64,000 nt of DNA from Dictyobacter vulcani (GCF_008974265.1 NZ_BKZW01000001.1:1364001-1428000), one strand, 5' to 3'. Counted from the stretch's first letter, positions 39,424-49,305 are shown. Notes: a model not told the origin generated them from the sequence alone. Program-made: numbers and translations.

Positions 39424-39437
39424 CATTAACGTTAATG
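39424..39437. promoter_or_regulatory. Palindrome near the met leader start
   Basis: CATTAACGTTAATG is a perfect 14-base palindrome just upstream of the SAM-I leader. It may be an operator near the met promoter; I find no convincing -10/-35 pair, so promoter position is open. Confidence 0.35.
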
Positions 39438-39537
39438 AGTAGTATACCCAAGTTGATTCGCGACTGTCAAGGGCACAACCGTTACATCGATGTGTACAAA
39501 TTACACATAGCGCTAGATTTAAATCTGCAAGGAATGA

Positions 39538-40116
39538 TTAAGAGTCAGCTTCTAACTCCAAATAAACCTTGGCATAAATTTCGCGTAAAGAGAAACGAGT
39601 CTCAATGCTGGCAAGCTCGACAACGTCATTTCTATCTCTATAAAGTGAAACGGCCCATTGAGAAACACTCACACGATGATGATGTTCAACATAACATTTA
39701 CGCGAATCCACAAATAAGATTTCTTGAATGGTTGGGTAATATTGATATACCTGAAGCTTTTCTATTTTATCAATCCGCTCAGTAGTCGGCGACAAAACCT
39801 CAACAACAACTGATGGAGCTTCTAAGGCTTTCTTCCGCGTCCAATCGAAGGGATCGCAGGACACAGAAATGTCAGGATAATAACATTTATCGTCTGTTAA
39901 CTGCACAGCTACATCAGAACTATACACATTGCAATCACTGGAACGTAAAGCAGAAACGAATAAATATGAAAGGTTAGCCGCAATCTGGCCATGCGCAGGA
40001 GAACCACCAGTCATCATGCGAATATAGCCATCTACATATTCATATTTTCGCTCAGGAAAAGTTTCTACCAGCTTCCAATACTCATCTAGCGTATATTTGT
40101 CCTGCGGATTTAACAT
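39538..40116 (-). CDS. Uma2 family endonuclease-like protein (DUF820)
   Basis: About 192 residues of the Uma2/DUF820 family, a PD-(D/E)XK nuclease-like fold often multi-copy in Cyanobacteria and Chloroflexota. The start MLNPQDKYTLDEYWKLVE is typical. The fold residues are the Asp in YYPDISVSCDP (about residues 92-102) and the Glu-x-Leu of VVVEVLSPTTERIDKIEKLQVYQ (about 114-136). Biological role unknown. The ATG at 40116 follows GGAGGGG; a longer in-frame start at 40314 runs through repeat DNA and is rejected. Confidence 0.88.
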   Translation of the reverse strand: MLNPQDKYTLDEYWKLVETFPERKYEYVDGYIRMMTGGSPAHGQIAANLSYLFVSALRSSDCNVYSSDVAVQLTDDKCYYPDISVSCDPFDWTRKKALEAPSVVVEVLSPTTERIDKIEKLQVYQYYPTIQEILFVDSRKCYVEHHHRVSVSQWAVSLYRDRNDVVELASIETRFSLREIYAKVYLELEADS

Positions 40117-40197
40117 GTGAGACGCCCCTCCTGCTCCACTATAACACACTTTTGCTAGCAGTCTGTCAGACATCATGTGATGGGGAGGCGGGGATGC

Positions 40198-40300
40198 AAG
40201 GGGCGGCGAGCCCCTTGACTGGGGGATCGGGGGCTGTGCCCCCGACATCACCCCCATCCCGCCCGCGTAGCGGGCGCACAACCCATCAAACGAAGTTTGA
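40198..40300. repeat. REP-like cluster of GC-rich hairpins
   Basis: Four consecutive hairpins: AAGGGGCGGCGAGCCCCTT (40198-40216), TCGGGGGCTGTGCCCCCGA (40227-40245), CGCCCGCGTAGCGGGCG (40260-40276) and a TCAAACGAAGTTTGA hairpin near 40286-40300. Base composition is much higher in G+C than the flanks. It fills most of the 40117-40538 gap. Likely a mobile-type intergenic repeat. Confidence 0.6.
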
Positions 40301-40489
40301 AAATGTACTAGCAAGAATTACTATACACCAAAAGCAATAGCTTTAACAACAAACAAGCACAACTGCGTTCAGGTGACTCAGCAGTATTGATACATCTACT
40401 CTTTGCAACCATTACGCGTCCTGCCGTGTTATGTCCTATAAGATCATCAGCCATGTAGCAATGGATGTTGAACATATCAAAAATGGGGA

Positions 40490-40521
40490 CTGCTAATTAT
40501 CGTTTCTGGGGAAATTAGCAG
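40490..40521 (+). promoter_or_regulatory. Stem-loop just upstream of the sigma factor gene
   Basis: CTGCTAATT (40490-40498) pairs with AATTAGCAG (40513-40521), ending 17 bases before the sigma factor ATG. It could affect translation of the sigma factor; no direct evidence. Confidence 0.35.
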
Positions 40522-40538
40522 GCATATAAAGGAAAGTT

Positions 40539-41132
40539 ATGGAAGATCATGACGAAGAACTTATCCGTTTATTAGCAAATGATATCACTATGCACTTTGA
40601 ACAACTCGTACTGGCCTATCAAGATCGTCTCTATGCATTTGCCTTGAGCCATGTACGCAATCCCCATGCGGCAGAAGAGGTGGTCCTATCAGCATTGGAA
40701 CGCGCTTATTATGCGCTCAAAGGCTATCCGCCTCAACGCATCGCCTTGCTCAAACTCGGTGCCTGGCTCTTTGAAATCACACGTAATCTTGCGCATAACT
40801 ATCTGCGTGATCTACGGACACGCGAGAAAAGATTACCATCCGTCTCACTGGATACTGCTGAGAGCAGTTTTGGCGAATATATCGAAGATCCAGATATCAC
40901 ACCTGAGGAAATAGCTTGCCACAATGAAGATCGCCAGGAACTGGAACAAGGCATTGCCAGTTTGCCCGCCAGTTATCAAATGGCGATACAACTCTATTAT
41001 TTTGAGCATTTCAGTGCCCGCGAAATTGCTGAACGTGTTGGCCAACCAATTGGCACGGTCAAGTCAAATATCCATCGCGGCACAAAGCTCTTACACCAGT
41101 TATTACATACACACGCAGAGGAGGCCCGCTGA
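40539..41132 (+). CDS. ECF-type RNA polymerase sigma factor
   Basis: 197 residues. Region 2 includes YQDRLYAFALSHVRNPHAAEEVVLSALERAYYAL (about residues 27-60), and region 4 ends in a helix-turn-helix, AREIAERVGQPIGTVKSNIHRG (about 165-186). No region 3 or N-terminal domain is present, so it is an extracytoplasmic-function sigma. Its stop TGA overlaps the start ATG of the following gene (41130-41132), which suggests coupled translation with that membrane protein, its likely partner. AAAGGAAAG precedes the ATG. Regulon not predictable from this window. Confidence 0.92.
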   Translation: MEDHDEELIRLLANDITMHFEQLVLAYQDRLYAFALSHVRNPHAAEEVVLSALERAYYALKGYPPQRIALLKLGAWLFEITRNLAHNYLRDLRTREKRLPSVSLDTAESSFGEYIEDPDITPEEIACHNEDRQELEQGIASLPASYQMAIQLYYFEHFSAREIAERVGQPIGTVKSNIHRGTKLLHQLLHTHAEEAR

Positions 41133-43168
41133 TGGAGGAGAATAGTAAGGCTCCAGCAACACTCTTACCGGCGCTTTTACAGCGGCTCCAGTTGGCCGAG
41201 CCAACAACTACCACCAGAGAAACATCCAAACAGGGAAGCGAAGCTGGTTGGCAGGAACGTGTTCAGGCGATCCATGAGTTGCGTGGACAACACGATATAC
41301 ACACACTCATGCCAGCTTTCACTGATCCAGACGAATCAGTACGGCTAGCCGCTGTCCAGGTTTGTGCGCATTGGGGTGAGCAGGCGCCAATGCAACAGTT
41401 GCTAAGCAGTTTGCATGATCCATCCTCATTAGTACGCCAGGCCGCCATCTTTACTTTAGGCTCACTGGATAATGACGTGGCCAAGCAACATATCAAGGAT
41501 GCGCAATTTGATCCCAGCCCGATTGTTCAAGAGGCCGTACTCCAAATGTTAGCGCAGCACACGGAGTCAGGAGCAACCTCAATATATAACGATACAACAC
41601 CAGTCACAACACCAAGACTCGTAGCGGATGGGCAAACAGCGTATATATCCACTTCATCAGTAAGCGATGACCATGATGCTACGAAAAATAGTATCGAAAT
41701 GGACAGGACAAATGCGACTGATCAGAGTGTTGAGATTATGCCGCTGGCAGGCAAGACACCACATAAAACTAATACCAGCATGAAAAAGAAGCGAAATTGG
41801 TTGGGCGGACTGATGGCTGCGATCCTGCTCTTTGGCCTGCTCGGTTCCTGGCTTGTCGTCAGTTATCTGCCCAACTTGCAAACAGCTAAAGATAGCGAAA
41901 TACCACTCTGGACGTATTCCGTCCCAGTGGGAAGCAATAGCATCTCGTGGAACTCGGACAGTTCGCAACTCTCCTTTGGAACCCAACCATATGCACTGAA
42001 TATCTATACTTTGGCTAACAAGAAGCTGCGTACCTATCCTGCTGTTGATACAGCAAAGCAAATGCAGGCAGACAAGAGCGGCGCAATGACGGATAATACA
42101 TCACCTGATACAAAATACCTGATTGGTACAAGCATTGATAAAACAAAAATTACTGGCCAATTGCATATCTGGGACAATAAAACCGGCCAAATTTTGGCAA
42201 GTTATCCATACTACCAGCCAGCAGGCTATCAACCAGCAAATGGCTTATACGCAGTGGCAACACCTCAGCTTTCCTGGTCACAAGATAATGCAAATCTGGC
42301 GACGGTAGATGGCAAAGGGAATTTGATTGTCTGGCACGCACCAGATGGTCAGCACCCCGCGTTAATCTTCTCGTTGAAAAGTAGCCATGGTACGTTTGAG
42401 AAAGTCGCCTGGTCAGCAGATAACAAGACCCTGGCAGTAACCACCACAAGTGGCTATCTGGAAATCTGGAATACGTTCACACAAAAAATGATTGCGGCAG
42501 CCCTGATTGGTGATGTACAAACAGTAACAGTATCTCCAGACGCTCGCTATGCGGCAACAGGAAATTTATCCAATACCATGTCGATCTTAGATACCCAATC
42601 AGGCAAAGTTATCGACCATCCACTCACAATTCCCTACACCAAAGCAGACAATCTGGTCTGGTCAAGGGATAGCCGCTACATGATCCTGTATAAAGATGGA
42701 GATGGTGATAATAAGGTCAGCACGCTTGTCTGGGATATTGCACATGACAAAAAAGTTTTTGAAACTCAGTCATCAGTCCAGGCTTCAAGTGTATTATCAC
42801 CCGATGGACATGATGTGGCCATCGTAAGTCCTGATGATCAGCAGATCAACATCTGGGAGGTCAGTACTGGTCGCAAGCTAGCTACCCACATAGGAAAGCT
42901 GGGTCCCGATAGCTTTTCGCTACTCTGGTCACCCAATAGTAAATATATTGCCAGCACCTATCAGGATCAGCAGGTACAGTTGTGGGACGCTCAGAGCGGT
43001 CAAAATATCACCACGTATGCTAAGTTAAAGGGAGAAGTACAAACCCTCATCTGGTCTCCCAATGGAGCTTATATGGCGATTTTAACCGCCAAACGCACTC
43101 AAGTAGATGCTAATAGTTATAGAATTTCAGATTATAATCTCTCTATCTGGTCAGTACCAACCCATTAA
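41132..43168 (+). CDS. HEAT-repeat / WD40 membrane protein, probable anti-sigma partner
   Basis: 678 residues. The cytoplasmic N-terminal part (about 30-165) has HEAT-like repeats, for example DPDESVRLAAVQVCAHWGEQ and DPSSLVRQAAIFTLGSLDN. A membrane helix lies near 225-248. The extracytoplasmic C-terminal part (about 255-678) is a WD40-like propeller with repeated W-S-x-D/N blades such as QLSWSQDNANLATVDGKGNL and SLLWSPNSKYIASTYQD. The start overlaps the sigma factor stop by one base. Gene order and topology suggest that it senses an outside signal and holds the sigma factor, but no known anti-sigma motif is seen. Confidence 0.8.
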   Translation: MEENSKAPATLLPALLQRLQLAEPTTTTRETSKQGSEAGWQERVQAIHELRGQHDIHTLMPAFTDPDESVRLAAVQVCAHWGEQAPMQQLLSSLHDPSSLVRQAAIFTLGSLDNDVAKQHIKDAQFDPSPIVQEAVLQMLAQHTESGATSIYNDTTPVTTPRLVADGQTAYISTSSVSDDHDATKNSIEMDRTNATDQSVEIMPLAGKTPHKTNTSMKKKRNWLGGLMAAILLFGLLGSWLVVSYLPNLQTAKDSEIPLWTYSVPVGSNSISWNSDSSQLSFGTQPYALNIYTLANKKLRTYPAVDTAKQMQADKSGAMTDNTSPDTKYLIGTSIDKTKITGQLHIWDNKTGQILASYPYYQPAGYQPANGLYAVATPQLSWSQDNANLATVDGKGNLIVWHAPDGQHPALIFSLKSSHGTFEKVAWSADNKTLAVTTTSGYLEIWNTFTQKMIAAALIGDVQTVTVSPDARYAATGNLSNTMSILDTQSGKVIDHPLTIPYTKADNLVWSRDSRYMILYKDGDGDNKVSTLVWDIAHDKKVFETQSSVQASSVLSPDGHDVAIVSPDDQQINIWEVSTGRKLATHIGKLGPDSFSLLWSPNSKYIASTYQDQQVQLWDAQSGQNITTYAKLKGEVQTLIWSPNGAYMAILTAKRTQVDANSYRISDYNLSIWSVPTH

Positions 43169-43171
43169 ACA

Positions 43172-43222
43172 AAAAAGCCACAAAGCGGCATGGTCTGAAT
43201 AGAGATTGCTTTGTGGCTTTTT
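43172..43222. terminator. Bidirectional intrinsic terminator
   Basis: AAAAAGCCACAAAGC (43172-43186) pairs with GCTTTGTGGCTTTTT (43208-43222). It lies between the HEAT/WD40 gene and the convergent aldo/keto reductase. Confidence 0.9.
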
Positions 43223-43236
43223 ACTTATCCGCTGGC

Positions 43237-44196
43237 TTATTCCCAGCTAGAAACTTGATTGAGGGCTTCGATCTGGGCGGGCGTAAGTGTGAGATCGATG
43301 GCGGCAAAGTTGGGCTCTAGTTGTTCAGCAGTATTAGCACCAATAATGGGGGCAGTGATAACCGGCTGTGAGAGCAACCAGGCCAGCGATACAACCGCCG
43401 GCGTTGTATCACACTCTTGCGCGATACGCTGTACGGTATCAACGGTTCGCCAGGCGGCATCAAAATTGTATTTTTGAGAGATTGAGGCAGCCCGCGCCCC
43501 CTTGCCTTCCGTACCACGTTTGTATTTTCCGGTCAGGAAGCCACCGGCCAGCGAACTATAGGGAATGACTCCGATCTGATATTGCTCGCAGATGGTCTTG
43601 AGATCCCGCTCAAACTCAGCCCGGTGGACAAGATTATAATGGGGTTCCAGCACATCATAGCGGGCGGTATGATGTGCATCCGCACTCCACAGGCTTTCCA
43701 TCAGGCGCCAGGCAGGATAATTGGAGGCTCCGACATAGCGAACCTTGCCCATACGCACCAGATCGTTGAATGCCGTCAGAGTCTCATCAATAGGGGTATC
43801 AGCATCAAACGCATGGGCCAGGTAGAGATCAATATAATCTGTTTGCAGACGGCGCAGAGAGGCGTCAACTGCATCTAAAATATGTTTACGTGACAGGCCA
43901 CGATTGTTGGGCTCATCGCCCATCGGCTGATAGACTTTGGTCGCAAGTACAATGTCGCTGCGCTTACGACGAGCATGCAGCCAGTGGCCGATCATGCTTT
44001 CGGATTCACCACCCTTATTGCCTGGCAACCAGCGAGAATAGAAGTTGGCCGTATCAAAAAAATTTCCACCCCGCTCCGTAAACGCATCCATGACCGCAAA
44101 GGCGGCCGTCTCATCCACGGTCCAGCCCCACTGCATGGTTCCCAGACCCAGAGCTGAAATCTTCAAACCCGTACGGCCTAATCTTCGGTACTGCAT
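43237..44196 (-). CDS. Aldo/keto reductase (YdjG/Tas-like)
   Basis: 319 residues, TIM-barrel aldo/keto reductase. Catalytic Asp and Tyr lie in [12 protein letters not shown] (about residues 45-56), Lys in [10 protein letters not shown], and His in [11 protein letters not shown]. The cofactor loop is [19 protein letters not shown] near the C-terminus. The ATG at 44196 follows AAAGGAAG. It is not closely related in sequence to the aldo/keto reductase at 17.6 kb. Substrate not predictable. Convergent with the HEAT/WD40 gene. Confidence 0.9.
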   Translation of the reverse strand: MQYRRLGRTGLKISALGLGTMQWGWTVDETAAFAVMDAFTERGGNFFDTANFYSRWLPGNKGGESESMIGHWLHARRKRSDIVLATKVYQPMGDEPNNRGLSRKHILDAVDASLRRLQTDYIDLYLAHAFDADTPIDETLTAFNDLVRMGKVRYVGASNYPAWRLMESLWSADAHHTARYDVLEPHYNLVHRAEFERDLKTICEQYQIGVIPYSSLAGGFLTGKYKRGTEGKGARAASISQKYNFDAAWRTVDTVQRIAQECDTTPAVVSLAWLLSQPVITAPIIGANTAEQLEPNFAAIDLTLTPAQIEALNQVSSWE

Positions 44197-44393
44197 TGTG
44201 ATCCGCTTCCTTTCATGTGCATCAGCAAGGAAACATACAATCTATATTTCCAGGTTTGCTGTAGCGCGAAATTTACACGATACAATCTCTATGCAAGCAC
44301 GAACAAAAAGCCTGCTGCGCTTCATAGTAGTCCCAAAGATTAGTCCGCTTGTCTCCTTCAGCTCTCAGGTGATATGAAATTCAACCTTCACGC

Positions 44394-45582
44394 TTATTTT
44401 TCAAGATCCAGCCGTTCAATAATCAAGGCATTAGAGAGACCGCCGCCTTCACACATCGTCTGGAGTCCATAACGTCCCCCCTGGCGCTCAAGCTCATGAA
44501 GCAGGACAGCCATCAGGCGCGCCCCGGATGCTCCGAGTGGATGTCCAAGGGCAATAGCGCCCCCATTAACGTTAACCCGACTCATATCAGCCTGGAGCTC
44601 ATGCTGCCAGGCTAAAACCACACTGGCGAAGGCTTCATTGATTTCGACAAGGTCAATCTGGTCCAGCGTCAAACCAGCTTTAGTCAGGGCTTTCTGGGTA
44701 GCTGGAATTGGAGCAGTCAACATGAGAATGGGATCATCGCCAGCCAGGGCAAATGAGATAAAACGTGCTCGTGGTCGCAAACCCAGCCGCTCAGCGGTGC
44801 CACGTTCCATAATCAAGGTAGCGGCCGCACCATCGCTGATCTGTGAGGAATTACCCGCTGTAATCACGCCATCCGCCTGAAAGGCCGACTTTAAGCCACC
44901 TAATTTCTAGGCTACTATCCACCCGAATACCCTCGTCACGCTCAAAGAATACAGTACTCCCATCAGCGGCTGTCACTGGAACCGGTACAATCTGGGAGGC
45001 AAAACGACCCTCGACCGTGGCCTGATCCGCCCGACGATGGCTCTCCAGACTAAAGGCATCCAGCGTGGCGCGGTCCAGTTCCCATTTTCTGGCGATCAAC
45101 TCGGCACTGATACCCTGAGGGATCAGGTGACCGGCATAGCGCTGCTCCATACGAGTGCCAAAAGGCGATGCTACCCCCTGAGAATTTGATCCCATCGGTA
45201 CACGCGTCATTGATTCCACGCCAGCCGCAATCGCAATATCATAGGCACCACTGAGTACTCCCTGAGCAGCAAAATGGATCGCTTGCTGGCTGGATCCGCA
45301 TTGCCGATCCACCGTTGTCCCTGGAACAGATTCAGGGAAGCCAGCAGCCAGGACCGCGTTACGTGCGATATTCAAGCTCTGCTCACCGACCTGGCTGACA
45401 CAACCAACAATTACATCATCAATTAATGCAGGATCTACCTGCGTGCGCTCAATCAGGCTAGAAAGTACATGGGCCAACAAATCAACTGGATGCCAATCCT
45501 TTAGTTGCCCACCACGCCGACCAACTGGTGTACGTAAAGCCTCGACGATGACAGCTTCTCGCTGTGTAAAACCAGATGCCAT
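44394..45582 (-). CDS. Thiolase family protein (acetyl-CoA acetyltransferase, frameshifted as read)
   Basis: Condenses or cleaves acyl-CoA thioesters. The N-terminal frame (45582 to about 44906) has EALRTPVGRRGGQLKDWHP and the active-site Cys in VDRQCGSSQQAIHFAAQG (about residue 90). The second frame continues ITAGNSSQISDGAAATLIME, NEAFASVVLAWQ, VNVNGGAIALGHPLGASGAR and the catalytic Cys in MCEGGGLSNALI. The junction is a run of three A on the minus strand (44904-44906), where five would restore SLEKLGGLKSAFQADG; +1 could also fit. Joined length is about 396 residues, normal for the family. An RBS AAGGAG precedes 45582. Confidence 0.85.
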
Positions 45583-45654
45583 TGCTATTTCTCCTTATTT
45601 CCAACCAGTAAACAACAGTGCAATCTCATTCATGAAATACCCGCCAACTATAAG

Positions 45655-45709
45655 TAAGCCACAAAGAGCGTGTGGGAACAAGGCATTCCCACGCGCTCTT
45701 TGTGGCTTA
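45655..45709. terminator. Intrinsic terminator
   Basis: A 24-bp inverted repeat with one mismatch (45655-45678 with 45686-45709, core CCACAAAGAGCG) separates the acyltransferase gene from the downstream thiolase gene, both on the minus strand. Confidence 0.85.
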
Positions 45710-45733
45710 AACAGAGAATATAAATATGGTGAT

Positions 45734-47119
45734 TTATCCTCGCAATGAACGCTCTTCCGCCAGAGCGATGCGCCGCGCCTGCATTTGCTTCGTCAGATAT
45801 GCCCCCAGTCGGGTACAGGGTTTCTCGATGAGGTGATACGAAAGCAAGGCAACCGGAATAACGATCACCAGCACACTGAGCCAGTACAGCAAATAGCTTG
45901 CCTGACCAGTAATGGGAATATGTGGCAAGAGCTGGACATGAAAGAAAGAGATGAGTGGTAGGTGCCACATATACAGGCCATAAGAGATCAGCCCGATCCA
46001 TACTAACGGCTTCCAGCTAAAAATCCCTTGTAACCACTCAGGGCCAAACAGAATACCGAGCACACAGGAACCATAACCCAGCGCGATAATCATTTCATTA
46101 AGCCACTCAAATTGGGGAGCCAGCACATTCAAAAACGCGAATGCAGGCACTTGCATATGACCCACATTGTAATGCCAGATAGACATACAAAACAGGAGCA
46201 ACAACCCTAAAGGCACAAAAAACAGACTCGTGTTTTTGAGGCGTTGGCGCAGGGCGCTTCCATGTACGGGATGCCAGGCGTACGTGTAGCAGAGGCAGAT
46301 AATCATACCAACCGCAAAATTCTCAATGTATTTTCCCGTCATACCATACAGAAAAAAGAAGATAACGCTAACTACTATATTAGCAGGATGTTTGACAATC
46401 GGCGTGTTATTAGCCAATATGCGCAAAAACAATCCCCACACGATCAACAGGATACAGCAACCAATCATCACCAGTAAACGTTGCCGTGGCAACGCTGGCA
46501 GCCGTTTCGCCACCAGCAAAAAGCCCAGGGCAAGTAATGGCAAGATCATATAAAACTGCCACTCGATGGCCAGCGTCCAAAATGGACCGTTCAGTTGGCG
46601 AAACGTAGAACTGGAGGAATCCATGAAGAAAGTGAGAAAAAGCGCTAACTTTTGCCAGTGGTCTGGCTGCAAATATTCTTGCTGAAAAAGCAAAATAATC
46701 GCAAACAAAGCCACATAATAGGCAGGAATAATACGTAACATGCGCTTCACATAAAATTGACGTGCACTGGGCCAATTTGATTGAAACAGGAGGGATTTGG
46801 CATAAGGCAAAAAAAGCAAAAAACCAGAGAGAATAAAAAAGAGAGTCACGCCAGACCCACCAAAAGTCGCTAATGCACTGGCAATAGGATACTGCTCCGG
46901 ATTCCATAAAAGACCGAGAGACATCTGATTAATATGAAAGGTCATTACCAGAATAATCGCACATGCCCGTATTCCATCCAGGGCGGTAATATTATTTTTT
47001 TTGGACGCAGCAGGTAGCGCCACATGTTCAACTGACAACGTAACAGGCTCGGAATCTTTGTGCTTGTGCTCAAGGGGATGATCCACACCTACCTTACCAT
47101 CAACTCCATCAAATCGCAT
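45734..47119 (-). CDS. Acyltransferase 3 family membrane protein (OafA/YrhL-like)
   Basis: 461 residues with about ten membrane helices. Family features are the N-terminal ITALDGIRACAIILVMTFHI (catalytic His) and FILSGFLLFLPYA (about residues 95-107). These proteins O-acetylate exported sugars, lipids or peptidoglycan at the membrane. The helix block runs from about residue 45 to 430. The ATG at 47119 has AAAGGAAAGG upstream. Acceptor unknown; no polysaccharide genes are adjacent. Confidence 0.88.
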   Translation of the reverse strand: MRFDGVDGKVGVDHPLEHKHKDSEPVTLSVEHVALPAASKKNNITALDGIRACAIILVMTFHINQMSLGLLWNPEQYPIASALATFGGSGVTLFFILSGFLLFLPYAKSLLFQSNWPSARQFYVKRMLRIIPAYYVALFAIILLFQQEYLQPDHWQKLALFLTFFMDSSSSTFRQLNGPFWTLAIEWQFYMILPLLALGFLLVAKRLPALPRQRLLVMIGCCILLIVWGLFLRILANNTPIVKHPANIVVSVIFFFLYGMTGKYIENFAVGMIICLCYTYAWHPVHGSALRQRLKNTSLFFVPLGLLLLFCMSIWHYNVGHMQVPAFAFLNVLAPQFEWLNEMIIALGYGSCVLGILFGPEWLQGIFSWKPLVWIGLISYGLYMWHLPLISFFHVQLLPHIPITGQASYLLYWLSVLVIVIPVALLSYHLIEKPCTRLGAYLTKQMQARRIALAEERSLRG

Positions 47120-47394
47120 TGCTATTTTTATGCCTTTCCTTTACATGCATACTATCCTGGAAAACCAAAACATTTCTTATTTGCTATAAGTGCATATATC
47201 AATAAAAAAACGCGTTTATAACGTTCCTCTTTGCAATTTATAAGCAAATTCAATGTCCATGTTCACACTATGCTGCCTTGCAGATGCGAGGTTAGTTAGC
47301 CATGAGTTTTTCTTTATAGCATGTTTTCATATCAGAAAGAGATCTGGCATAGAAAAATAGCCATATGGGTTAGCTAGAAAGTAATATGGAACGC

Positions 47395-47436
47395 AAAAAA
47401 AAAGGATACTATCCCTGAACAGGGACAATATCCTAT
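47395..47436 (-). terminator. Intrinsic terminator of the PLDc_N gene
   Basis: On the minus strand AGGATATTGTCCCTG pairs with the later CAGGGATAGTATCCT (one or two mismatches) and is followed by eight or more T. Confidence 0.8.
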
Positions 47437-47461
47437 GACAGGTATCTTATATTTGCTGTTA

Positions 47462-47725
47462 CTAACGCTGGTAAGGATCAGTATTGTAGCTCGCCTGCCC
47501 AAACATCACCCGGCCACGGTTGACTGGACGCTGACCAAACACCAGGTAGAGGAATGGTCCAATAAATGGCAGACACCAGATGATCAAGAGCCAGATCACT
47601 TTTCCCATGGAAGAGTGATCATCTTCCAGGATAAAAACTGTTTCAATGATGTGACCAATCACTGGTAAGAACACAATGATTAAAAACAAGAGTGAATTGG
47701 TGGCACAGCCTCTACTACCAGACAT
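47462..47725 (-). CDS. Small membrane protein with PLDc_N domain
   Basis: 87 residues. Two membrane helices (about residues 10-30 and 42-60) flank a short acidic loop; the second ends in the PLDc_N signature WCLPFIGPFLYLVFGQR. Such short proteins carry only the N-terminal membrane part of phospholipase D/cardiolipin synthase and have no catalytic HKD. Function unknown. The ATG at 47725 follows AAGGAG, and the gene ends at a terminator. Monocistronic. Confidence 0.82.
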   Translation of the reverse strand: MSGSRGCATNSLLFLIIVFLPVIGHIIETVFILEDDHSSMGKVIWLLIIWCLPFIGPFLYLVFGQRPVNRGRVMFGQASYNTDPYQR

Positions 47726-47901
47726 AATTTTTATTCTCCTTATTTACAGACATAGTGTGTGCTACTATGCCAGCAGATTTTAACATTCATATCAGAATTC
47801 TTGTGCTTGATTGTACAGGCAATATCTTAAGCTACTGCTAGTTATAGTACGGTCAATGAGGGCAATTTGTTGCACATGAGCTGATTGAGCATGAAGCAGG
47901 C

Positions 47902-49305
47902 TCAAGCAAAACAGACGGAAAAGTGTAAAGTTGAGCCGTTGCGGATACCACTGTCTGCCCAGATCTGGCCGCCATGCATCTGCACAATTTTTTGCGCAAT
48001 TGAGAGATCCAGGTTTCGCTCCTGGCTGGAGGAGATGGGGCGATCCAACGGGTAGCAATAGCTCTCTAAGATGCGTTTTAAGCCACCAGCCGAAATTCCC
48101 GGTCCTGGATTATGCATACTCACATGTACAGTATTCTCATGAACCTGGCTGGTTATGGTAATTGTGCTGCCCTCAGACGCGAATTCAAGCATATTGCAGA
48201 GTAAATTGGAGATAACGATGGTCAGTTTCTCGCGATCACCTAGCAGAATGGGGAGGGCAATAGCCAGGCGGAGCGCAATCTGATGATGAGGATGCATCAC
48301 CCGTAGTCGTTTGACCACAGCGGTAATTAAGACGTTTATGTTTAACCATTCCAGACAAATATCCATTTGATCTGACTCGATCCGCTCTAAATTAGCCAGA
48401 TCATTGATCATATGTACGAGCCGTCTGGTGTCAGCATGAATATCAACGGCAAATTCTTTTAACGTATCCAGGCTCAAAGTCTCATCGCACATCAGTTCAC
48501 TACACTTCTGCATCTCCAACAGGATAGTGCGAAACTCATGATTGATGGTGGTAATAAAATTATTTTTTAAGGCATTAATGCGCATCAGTTCAGCATTTGT
48601 CGATTGCAAAGTACTCAGTATCCGCATCTGTTCACGCTGTTCTCGGTCGCGCTGCATCGCCAGTGCCAGCATCCTGCTTAACGTCTTGATGACTACAATT
48701 TCAGGCAACTTCAAGGGAAGTTGTGTTCCCCCATAATCCAAAAACAAAAGACCAATCAAGGTGGACTGATGAAGAATCGGTATAATCATTCTATGCATAG
48801 GATGGTCGCCTGATCCAGAGTCCGCAAGCGTTACTGTAAGAATCTCACCGGCACACAAACACTGAAACTGATCAGGATTTTGTAGGATTGCGTTGAGTCG
48901 CATGCTGCCAGCCCAATATTGCACATAGGCGGATGCAGTACCAGCACAGGCCAATGGCGAAACCATCTCCGCCTCCTGGGAAAATTCAGCCAGCATGGCA
49001 GCATGACAGATAAGATGCTGTCGAATACATTCAAGGCAACGCACCATGACTGATGACATCATCCCTTCCGATCCAACTGCCTGCGGTACAGCCAATATAG
49101 GATCAGGTGCAGACGGATATTGCTGTAAAAGGATTGTAATCAGCGCGCTTAAAGATTCTAGCGCACTCTGCATACGTTTGGCTTCCTGCTCGACTGCCAG
49201 CATTGCTTCATTGGATAGTAGTTGCTCCGCTTCCTGACTACCAATCGAGAGAAGAAGACCATTCAATGATGCTGCATGATGGAGTTCTTTACCGTCTCTG
49301 CCCAT
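47902..49305 (-). CDS. GAF-domain sensor histidine kinase, soluble, with altered ATP-binding boxes
   Basis: 467 residues with no membrane helix. A GAF-like sensory region (about 60-215) is followed by a helical linker and a HisKA domain with phospho-acceptor His in TINHEFRTILLE (about residue 258). The HATPase_c domain (about 335-465) has a recognisable N-box NLLCNMLEFA. The G1 box is HNPGPGIS in place of DxGxGI, and the G2 box is RNLDLSIAQKIV in place of GLGLSIA. ATP binding may be impaired or modified. No response regulator is adjacent. The ATG at 49305 follows AAGGAG. Confidence 0.83.
   Translation of the reverse strand: MGRDGKELHHAASLNGLLLSIGSQEAEQLLSNEAMLAVEQEAKRMQSALESLSALITILLQQYPSAPDPILAVPQAVGSEGMMSSVMVRCLECIRQHLICHAAMLAEFSQEAEMVSPLACAGTASAYVQYWAGSMRLNAILQNPDQFQCLCAGEILTVTLADSGSGDHPMHRMIIPILHQSTLIGLLFLDYGGTQLPLKLPEIVVIKTLSRMLALAMQRDREQREQMRILSTLQSTNAELMRINALKNNFITTINHEFRTILLEMQKCSELMCDETLSLDTLKEFAVDIHADTRRLVHMINDLANLERIESDQMDICLEWLNINVLITAVVKRLRVMHPHHQIALRLAIALPILLGDREKLTIVISNLLCNMLEFASEGSTITITSQVHENTVHVSMHNPGPGISAGGLKRILESYCYPLDRPISSSQERNLDLSIAQKIVQMHGGQIWADSGIRNGSTLHFSVCFA

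Noticed and set aside
46410..46907. 165-codon minus-strand frame within the acyltransferase gene
   Set aside because: Alternative frame of a conserved membrane protein gene; hydrophobicity is inherited from it.
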